In this document: positions 55,820 through 64,000 of the stretch, one piece after another | How the letters are laid out: the number at the start of each line of letters is the position of its first letter | Numbering within the stretch: position 1 is the stretch's first letter | Origin: Chlorops oryzae | Lineage: Eukaryota > Arthropoda > Insecta > Diptera > Chloropidae | Assembly (NCBI GenBank): GCA_020466095.1 | Contig: CM035808.1 | Span: forward strand, 26,243,508 to 26,307,507 | Length of the DNA: 64,000 nt | Direction: 5' to 3' | The notes under the pieces: model-generated | What the model was told of the DNA's origin: nothing | Databases searched by the model: none | The model's input: the letters and a program-made list of their open reading frames with translations, nothing else | Program-made: the position numbers and the translations under genes

Positions 55820-57834
55820 GCCTCAATCTTGTTTGTCTAGTTAAGTCGAATCGAAGCGTTTGTCAAAATGGGGCACTGTAAGAGACCCTAGGTTAGGAAA
55901 GAGAAATCAAATGAATATAAATATTGTCAACTGTTCTGACAGGATCACTCGATCGGTCAGTTAGTCCACGCCCATGCCCAGCCCAAGCCCAACGCCCACG
56001 CCCAAAGAACATGTTTGTGCAAAGCAAATTTTCGTGTTTTCGTTGACAAACAAAAGGACAGCATAGTCGGGTAGTCAGTTTGCTCATTTTCTTACTCATT
56101 TGGCTGATATTAGCATTAATTTCTTATTAAATATTTTTTTGTTTGAAATTGTTTGCAGACAACAAAAAAAAAAGACATTTTATGTGAATTTTATGCGCCA
56201 TTTCGAGAATTGCTTTCAACGTGAACCAAGAGCAAAGAAAACAAATTGAATCATATTTTATCAATTGAAATTGGTTGAACTGAATTTTGAATTTTGAATT
56301 TATTTAAAATAATGTGTTCAGTTCAATAAATTTGTGACTTCTAAGCTTTATTTTTAATTTAAGAATATCGAATTCAACATTTGAAAAAAAAAAAAACCAA
56401 AAGCTGATACAGCTCTGAATTTGTTCACATTGATTTGCAATTTTCGTTTTGGATTTTTTCCAAACAACTGCTTCCGCTATGCTGCAAGAAAAAACCTGAA
56501 AAAACCTGCAACAAAATACAATTGAGCTTACTGCAAAAAAATTATTATATAAAACAAGATATGTAGTGCTTAAACTTTAAACTATTGTTTCGTATGTATA
56601 AATATTATTATTACCTATTATTATTATTATTTCTTTGTTTGTTTTTTTGTTTGTTTATTGAATTACCTTAGCGTAAATGTTATCCTCCTTTAAGTTTTTA
56701 CCTAAACGTATTTTGGTTATTGCTTTTAGTTCTAATGCCCTTATTTATATATGTATGTACACAATTGTAGCTATATAGCAAATAGTCAAACTATTATTAG
56801 TACTATTTTTTAGACAAATTTTGTTGAAATTTGTTTTTTGCTTATAAAATACAATAAAAATAATTTAATAAATTAACCAAAAAAAAAAAAAAAAATAAAA
56901 TAAAGAAAAACCGAAAAACTATTAAACTACAATAGAACATGCAGGCACATTATTTTTAAAAATAAATAAATAAACTTATTGTGAATAATTTGTGAAAATT
57001 GAAAATCTTGTTGTATGATTTCAAAAGAGAAAACAAAAACCACATCGACTGTAGCACCACAGAACACAGGTAATATGTAACATGTAACCTGATTGAGTAA
57101 TGAGCACAAGCAAACCGTTCGCCGTACTGAATGATTTGGTGGCGAAAGTGAGTAGGTGAGAAAGAACGAACAATATAAATAAATAAAATTAATTAAATAA
57201 ATGAAAGAAAACAATGAACGAAAGAATGACAGAAAGCAAAGCAGGAGGAGGGATGGAGAGCGCTTAAAAAACATATTTATATATAGAAAGTAATATACAC
57301 ATACTTATATAATATATATAAATATATTTACCTATTTACAGTAATGTACTCGTTATGAAAAGTATACAAAAAAACAAAAAAAAAACTGTTTTGGAAAAAC
57401 ACTCAAAATTGAATATTTTAGACAAATGTTTCAGCAACAAAAACATATAAAATAAATAGTTTAGTTATTGCTAAAAAAAAACGAAAAAAAATTAAACCAA
57501 AATATGCGAGATTTTCTTAAACAATTAAGTTTATATAAATAACGCAATAAAACTATGAGTTGAAATATTAAGAAAAAAGCTCTCGTTGAGTAAAAATGCA
57601 AACTGTTTTATTTTTCATATAAGAAAATTTAAGAATTTAAGCAAATAAATCCAACAATAATAAAAGAGAGATTAACTAATGTAAATTTAATTCTTTCGGA
57701 AAAAGTTTAGAAGTAAATAAAACGACGCTACTGATTACAGAATAAAAGTTCAGTTTTTTTTTTTTTTTCTTAGATCTAGGGACAATGAAAAACGGTTCAA
57801 GCGAAAACTTAATATTTTAAAGCTGGCCTAGACT
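55820..57834 (+). other. Hexokinase 3' UTR and flank
   Basis: AATAAA words near 56322 and 56849-56870 are candidate polyadenylation signals. A short GCCCA/CGCCC-rich run lies at 55967-56003. The remainder is AT-rich with poly-A/T tracts. No further gene is seen. Confidence 0.5.
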
Positions 57835-58073
57835 CAGGCCCGTAGAGAAAAATGTGGGGCCCGGGGGATTTTTGACAAAAAAAAGTGCGACAAAAAAATG
57901 GTCGCGTGGTGAAGAAGTGTGGGCCGCTTTAAAAAGTTGGAGGAAGTTTATGCTCGGAGTCCCCTCACAAACAATTGTGATCAAAAAAGGCGCCATGGCT
58001 CAATTGTGGGCCCCTTCAGAAATCCCGGGCCCGGGGGGAAATCCCCCTTTCCCCCTCCCTCTCTACAGGCCTG
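57835..58073. mobile_element. hAT-type MITE with perfect 8-bp target duplication (copy 2)
   Basis: CCTAGACT flanks both ends (57827-57834 and 58074-58081). The tips are CAGGCCCGTAGAGA and TCTCTACAGGCCTG. Inside are GGGGCCCGGGGGATTTTT and the mirrored GGGCCCGGGGGGAAATCCCC. It shares a family with 25585-25747. Confidence 0.9.
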
Positions 58074-58284
58074 CCTAGACTAGCTAGAGAAGTGACAATA
58101 ATTAGCGCGATAAAAAGCAACAGGCATCAAAGATGAATTCTTTTAATTTTCTCCAGAGATCATATTTGAATGTAGAAGTACCTACAGTATGAAGAAATCT
58201 ACTATCAGCCCTATTCTAAATGAATATACCCCTGGAATCGTTTCACAAAAAATGTTTTCGACGCGGAAAATGGAAGTCTTCTTA

Positions 58285-58546
58285 AGCCGGGATCCCACTG
58301 TCTGCGCAATGCGACGATTTTTGTCGCAATCGATGCGCCGATAGTGTGAACGCAATTTTTGGACTCTTATGCGGACGAATGTGATCGTCTTGAACGAGTT
58401 GTGTCGCATTTTTATTTATCCCAGATTTTTCTTTTTGACAATATGAGGCGAAAATGTGATCCTCAACAGTGATTCTGGAAAAAGTAGAAATTTTTTCCGA
58501 TTTGGCCGCAGATTGCACTCTTTGTGCAGATAGTGGGATCCCAGCA
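58285..58546. mobile_element. Harbinger-like MITE, TTA target duplication
   Basis: TTA on both sides; GGGATCCCACTGTCTGCGCA near the left tip mirrors TGTGCAGATAGTGGGATCCC at the right. Internal words TTGTCGCAATCGATGCG are rich in CG. Length is 262 bp with no ORF. Confidence 0.77.
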
Positions 58547-59288
58547 TTAGGATGAATTAAAGAAGGAATGTGACCTAAGCTTAAAAATGTTGGAAATTCT
58601 TGCTCCATCTATATTCCCTCTCCAGTGTGCTTAGAATGGGAGAATGTTTTCGAATCCCCAGGGGAAAATGCGCCAGGATAATTTAAAGGTTAGTAGAAAT
58701 TTTTAATAAAATTATTAAGATTGAAAAATATTCCTCAACTTATTATAATTTGTGAAGTTGCTAACCTCTATCTATCAGATCTTTTGTGCATCGTCCTGCA
58801 TCTGGACCCCTAATGTGTTTCAGTAAGATGTCGATCATGTCTTAGATAACCGTTGCTTGAGGAAACATTTCCTCATGATAGAAAATATTACTGAGAATGC
58901 GCGGAAGCCATTGTGATGTCATTGGTTAATTTCGCAATTCATACGGTTCTCTGTTAAGTGATTAAAACCACATTCAATTTGTTTTTCGTGCGATGAACCA
59001 TAATTTGCGATAATTGTTATTTTAATTGTAAGAAATTTTTCAGTATTTAAAAAAAAAAGTCCCCTGAAAAAAAGGTGTGATTAAACCAAGTACACAGTGC
59101 CCGTACAAGGTGACTTCTCTTAATAAAAAAAAAAAAAAAACGTGATCGTTTCGAGGGAAAAAAATATTGATGAATAATGATTATATCAAGCAATGAGAAC
59201 TCTTATTCAAGTCTATTAAATTATAAAAGAATAAGACTAGTTAATAAGCTTAAAATAATCAAGTAAAGGTACAATACAATACAGTACA

Positions 59289-60196
59289 ATACCCGACACA
59301 GATAAACGGATAGCTGCATACGCCCCAAGAGTATTCTGGAGACTTTTAAGACTATAAAAGAGCCTCAGATGACGACTTTTGTTTAATTTTTTATGAAAAC
59401 CGCCCTTGAGCAATTGTAATCCATTTCAAAATTATATAAAAAAATCTCGAAAAATGAAATTTTAAAGCAATTTTTGTGATTTTTATAACAGACCCTAGTA
59501 CTGGAGGTACCCCTAAAAATGGTCCGATCGGGCCCGTTTGCGAAGTTGTTTTTACTCATGTCCCCGTCAGTACGCATACCAAATTTCGTCAAGACAGCTC
59601 AACTCCTTCGATAACAAAACTGTAGTACAGTAGTTTCGCTTTATAAGAAAGTCGATTTTGCCAAGAAATTTCATTCTTACATATGTATAACGATTTTTTT
59701 TTCTCTGAATATAATTGAAAAATAATCTTTCGCTATAAAACCAAACCGTTTATAAAAACATTTTTTCTTATATAAACTACCGATATTTGAAAATAGGGAT
59801 GTTAAATTTTTGATAAAAACCACGTTTCTTATATAAAAATTTTGTCCATACAAAAAGAGTTTTTGGTTTAAGTAAACAGTTCCTTAAAGGCAGGTTTTTA
59901 TTATATACGAGTTTCTTATATACAAACATTTTTGTACAGAGCTTAATATAAATGGACTTGGTGCCCTGAGATTCCTTTCTTAAAACCTGGGTTTTCTTAT
60001 ATACGAGTTTCTTATATAGCGAAACTACTGTACAGACAGACAGACGGACAGAAAGACGGACGGACATGGCTCGAATCGAATCTCTAGTGACGCTGATCAT
60101 TTCTATACAGATTTTATTATTTGGCCTATGGCGAATGGTTCTGAATGTTATACACAACCGCACAAACACAATATACCCTCGACACAGAGTGTGCCG
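59289..60196. mobile_element. CCCGACA-family dispersed element (copy B, inverted) with a nested MITE
   Basis: It starts ATACCCGACACAG and ends ATATACCCTCGACACAGAGT then GTG, the mirror image of copy A at 41483-42293. The shared phrases ACCCTAGTACTGGAGGTACC, AAAAATGGTCCGATCGG and GACAGACGGACAG appear in inverted order. A TA-flanked element (59628-60030) interrupts it. Confidence 0.65.
59628..60030. mobile_element. Nested Tc1/mariner-type MITE
   Basis: TA duplications surround CAGTAGTTTCGCTTTATAAG and its mirrored TTATATAGCGAAACTACTG. The interior repeats GTTTCTTATATA-type words several times. Removing it rejoins the GTACAGACAGAC phrase of the surrounding element, which supports insertion. Confidence 0.8.
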
Positions 60197-62481
60197 TGAA
60201 TACAAATTTCGACTTTGATAAAATCTATAAAATTTTATGTCTACAATACATTATGATCGGGTTTTGATTGCTACAATTTTTTGAAATTTTTGCTAGCTTA
60301 CCATTTGATGAGAAATATCATTTAAAGCATACGGAAACTCCGTAGAACGCGATTGATTAACCATTCTTGACAGAAAAGCTAAAAACAATTTTTTTTATTT
60401 AAGTGATTGAAACAAATATTTAGTACATATTTTACATTAAATCTTTTTCCAGTTTAAATATTTACAGAAAAATTGAAAAAAGCAAGAAAAACGAACGCTC
60501 GTGACCGGCCCACAAAACCGCGAAAAAAGTTTGAATTTTGATTTCGCGGGGTTTTTGAAAAATTACCGTGTATACCCCCGGAGATATTTATTGAATCATC
60601 GCGAACATTGATTGAATTATTGTCGCGTTTTCAACTGAATTGCCAGCCATATACATACAGACATATGCGGGGGATTTTCAATTGAGTGTAATGCGAAATC
60701 CAAGGCATATTTATTTACAAATGAGATTTTTTTTTATAAAAAAAAAAACCTCAAATCGTTCGCCACTTTCATTTGACTAGAATTTTATACAAACAATTTT
60801 GTTGTGGATCAACGCATTCTATGAATGATAATGGGCTCAATTTGCTGGAGGTTCCCGAAAGTTTCCAAAGTGTATATGAACTCAAGAATTGCGAATATGC
60901 CAACTTTTTTTTGGGGGTCTTTTTCGCCATCGCTTCATTTTTTGTGAAGTTCAACATCAACAGATTCATCCTCGTTCAATTGGACGGTCATGTGATTAAT
61001 CAAGAGGAATTGTTTTCAATTATGCTGGACGCTTGTTGAATTGGTGAACAATATTCCACCCATTATTTTGAGTGAGCGCGTTCATTCGATCATTTTAGCA
61101 ACGTCGAAATTGCGTGCTCAGGAAATTCGCTGATCTTCTTCGTTTTTTTTTTTTTTTTTGCTTTCTTTCGCTCTATTGCTTTTATTCAGTCGTGCCTCCC
61201 GTTTGACAGTTTCATATTGTTATTGTTGCTGTTGTTTTCGGCGAATTCGTGTCAACGCGAGGAACAATCAAAATTCAATATTGGGTGTTGCCTTTCCATG
61301 ACAATGGTCTCTAATTTCAAATTGACTTTAATTAATCAAAGAAGCACGCTCATTTCTGAGATGATAGCTTGCAGTATTAAAAAGTAAATAAATAATTCTT
61401 TTAATATTCTGATTGCTCTAGTGTGGACCTGGTGATAACGAGTTTGAATCGGATTTTCCCAACAAGAAAATTGCACACATATGTATGTACATACAATATG
61501 TAGATGATCGGTCATTAAAATGATACATATTTAGATGGGGTAATTTGCTGGTATATTAGGATCTTCCAGAGTCTAGACGAACTCGTATTTAAAGAGCTTT
61601 CGGTGCAAAAATCGACTGAAAAATCGGACGGTATGATCAACAATTTTCAGATGTGAAGAAAACATCGGTAATAATCCCATACGAACGCGCTTGTTTATTT
61701 AATATCACGTGCCAAAAGCGACTTTCCAAATATGAAACATTCAAAATATAGATAGATACATATTCATAAGTTCCATATTATGAAAAGTTATTTGAATCGA
61801 AATAAGGAAAAATATTTAAGAAAGACTTTCGCACCAAAACTATTTTGATTGAAATTTTTATTTAGCCCAGACGTAGGTATGTATTGTGGTATAAGTCCTC
61901 GCTCGATTTCTGAAAACAGCTTTGCAAACATCTTTTTTATACTCAAACAAAAGCAGAAGAAACAATAACCATTCCAGTTAGGCTGGTAAAACATTAAAAT
62001 ACAGTCGAATACTCTCGAATATACTCGATACTCGAAAAAAATACGAATATACTCGAAATACTCTCTATAACGAATTTAAAGGAACCGGAAAAAATTCGTT
62101 TTTTTAGAGAGAATTCGTTTTAAAGAAGGTTTAGGCAAAGTTGGTTAGGTGAGTGTAGGTTCCACCATTCAGGGTGACACACTTAGGCGCCAAATGGGTC
62201 CACATGGAAAAACAAAGAAAAGCAAAAACATATCCACGACCTCAGGTGGGAAGTTGAGCCCGGCCCCTCTCGGGTCGTAAGTTGGCATCTCAACCAACTA
62301 CCGAACAGAGGCCGTCTAAAGATGGTTTAAGAATAGAATAATTTTTTACCGTTTCTATTTTAAATAGGGAGTTCTTTTAGTTTGGGCAATGTGTTTCTAT
62401 TTCGATCCTTTTGTGATTTTGTTCCAAAAATGATTTCCTCGATTGATTGATTTTGAAGGTGATTTAAAGGCCCAGTACCTA
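60197..62481. other. AT-rich flank
   Basis: 2.3 kb without a supported gene. TATAACGAATTTAAAGG-type words (62060-62130) recall 48290-48490. A segment at 62150-62330 with CGGCCCCTCTCGGGTCG and ACCTCAGGTGGGAAGTTG is less AT-rich and resembles a SINE-like fragment in reverse, but the promoter boxes are poor. Confidence 0.4.
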
Positions 62482-63049
62482 AAGGGTGCCCCAATAAGAA
62501 CGATAGGAAAATAAATTCAAATAAAACGACAACGGTTTTAGATATCAAATTGGTTTTGGCTTTATTTTGAAGCTACATTCATGCCATTATGTATGGAACA
62601 AGACATCATTCAAATGGCCACCTCGGGAACGCTGGCAGTGCTTCAGCAGCGGAGGGTCCTAATTCGACTGCTCGGCGTCGATACGACCGATTTGAATCAT
62701 CTACACTCAACACTATGTTTTCATCACTTTGACCAGTTCGCATTCTGGTTGGCTTCTTCGAGTCCAAAAGTGCTCAAACTTTGGCACGGTGCGTCGAATT
62801 GCATGCTCACTGAAGCCATAATGACGGCCGACTTCACGACGAAATTCACGTTGCGAATTTCACAACAGAACCGGAATTTCGCAAATAATTTTTTAAAATT
62901 ATATTTCTAAGCGTTCGGGAAGCGTGAAACGATGAATGGTGAAATGGCAAACCTTTCTGAATATTCTGATGGCTAGATGACGTTTGTATCTTTGACAGCT
63001 GTCAAGTAATCGCTATTGGAAAAACTATCATTACTATGGGGGCACCCTT
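62482..63049 (-). mobile_element. Decayed Tc1/mariner-type element with transposase N-terminal remnant
   Basis: TA borders with tips AAGGGTGCCCCAATAAG and GGGGGCACCCTT. On the minus strand, pieces reading TRMRTGQSDENIV, RRRAVELG and HASRTLRN, NSGSVVKF resemble the helix-turn-helix DNA-binding half of a mariner/Tc1-like transposase, interrupted by stops and shifts. The catalytic half is missing. The open frame on the opposite strand at 62581-62910 is its shadow. Confidence 0.6.
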
Positions 63050-63575
63050 TACTTATGACCCTTCATAAAATTGATTAGCTTGATAGTCACAATAATCGCA
63101 ATATAAAATTTCAATAAAATATCACAGGTACCCACTATAAAAGCCCTCAATTAGACTCTACAAGCTATTACGACTGAGGTGAATGTTATGAAACATCTGA
63201 TACGCCCGACAGATAATGAACTTTTGTTAGCACTTTTCAAGTTTTGCAAACTGCGCGATTGATGAAAACTTTTTATTGACACTGTGACACGAGATCTTGC
63301 TATTAACGATTCTCGGGCGTCATTTTTTCTTTTATTTTGATTTTTTTTTTTTGCACTTGTATGACGCAAATGACAGGATTGGATAAAAATTCACATTCGA
63401 ATTTCTTCACAGCATTTGTTTTCACTATATAATACACTCTTTAAAATAAGTCGAATTATGTTTAAGTTTAATTTTAATTTAGTTTAGTTCGAGTGGAGAT
63501 CCTGATACAATAAGATGGAATCGTAATATTATTGATTTTATTGACGCGTTGCATTTGCTTTGCTTATTAAGGAGC

Positions 63576-64000
63576 TATTCTGATGTAACCAATTTCTAAA
63601 ATCTATTATTTTTTTCATTTATATTTCGATAGTAGAACCTCTTCAAAATATGCTGTGAAAAAATCGGACCAAAATTCCAAGTTTTCAAAAAATTTCAGCT
63701 CATAATCACCAACGCGTCCTCAGCGACTCGTTCTGTTCTTGAACCTTTAAAGCGTTTTTTTCGAAACGTCATTTTCTGCAACGGGCAACATCTAGAGACC
63801 AAACTATCCAACCGATCGCTTTGAAACTTTGATATATTCTTTCACTTGTTAGTAGTTCTCGTAGGCATCAGAATTGAATTTTTTCGAAATTTATTAATAA
63901 TTTTTTAAAGCGGTTTTTAACGAAAAAAATAACGATTATCGACACTTTTTTTCTGTAGGCCGCCATTTGTGATTTTTAAATAAATAAATTTTAATAATTC
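63576..64000. mobile_element. piggyBac-like element of the 27466 family, cut by window end
   Basis: TTAA followed by GGAGCTATTCTGATGTAACC, close to GGGGCTATTCTTATGTAA at 27466. It then carries the inverse of the AGCATATTCTCGAAATATGA region and GGAATTCGGTCTGATTTTTT seen near 29030. The right end is outside the window. Confidence 0.62.

Noticed and set aside
53808..55826. Minus-strand open frames opposite the hexokinase exon
   Set aside because: Antisense shadows in a GC-rich coding exon with strong codon bias.
62581..62910. 109-codon plus-strand open frame
   Set aside because: Antisense shadow of the decayed transposase in a TA-flanked element; the plus-strand translation resembles no family.

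Overview
The window is nuclear DNA from a higher fly (Diptera, Schizophora). The genes encode close relatives of Drosophila Top1, Rubicon, Hex-A and others. The DNA is AT-rich, introns run from 58 nt to 4 kb, TACATA/TATGTA tracts are abundant, and small inverted-repeat elements are numerous. The genome is not compact enough for Drosophila melanogaster. The TE-rich, long-intron layout would suit a tephritid-like or related fly, but that is an inference. Coordinates of spliced genes below are coding spans reconstructed by eye from splice sites, reading frame and recalled family similarity; no alignment was run.

Layout: (1) 1-8449, minus: DNA topoisomerase I (Top1), seven coding exons with the last one cut by the window edge. 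It has a 27-nt start exon 2.9 kb upstream of the second exon and two elements in the 1715-4035 intron. (2) 10898-15343, plus: Rubicon, divergent from Top1. (3) 15823-18319, plus: tRNA-dihydrouridine synthase 2. (4) 19756-26508, plus: an unrecognised two-transmembrane protein with a 4-kb TE-filled first intron. (5) 29998-30861, plus: a FAM210/DUF1279 mitochondrial protein. (6) 33229-33897, plus: an ARL2-binding protein (BART) with a GC-AG intron. (7) 34134-38095, minus: WDR6, whose last intron holds an antisense exon of the complex I subunit NDUFA12/ND-B17.2. (8) 38-53 kb: a gene-poor stretch full of small transposable elements. (9) 53999-55819, plus: a single-exon hexokinase (Hex-A-like) with a long low-complexity N-terminus and two candidate promoters. 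(10) 56-64 kb: 3' flank and further transposable elements.

The genes are housekeeping genes with no evident common pathway: DNA topology, autophagy regulation, tRNA modification (DUS2 and WDR6 both act on tRNA), mitochondria, ARL2/cilia-mitochondrial function, and glycolysis. The accessory signal is the mobile DNA: many short non-autonomous elements with diagnostic target duplications (TTAA piggyBac-like, TTA/TAA Harbinger-like, TA Tc1/mariner-like, 8-bp hAT-like), several of them nested. No tRNA, rRNA or CRISPR array was found.

Five single-base reading-frame breaks occur in otherwise well-conserved exons (one in Top1, one in Rubicon, three in WDR6). Most sit in or beside short homopolymers or tandem repeats. 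I read these mainly as assembly errors, but recent WDR6 decay cannot be excluded from sequence alone.
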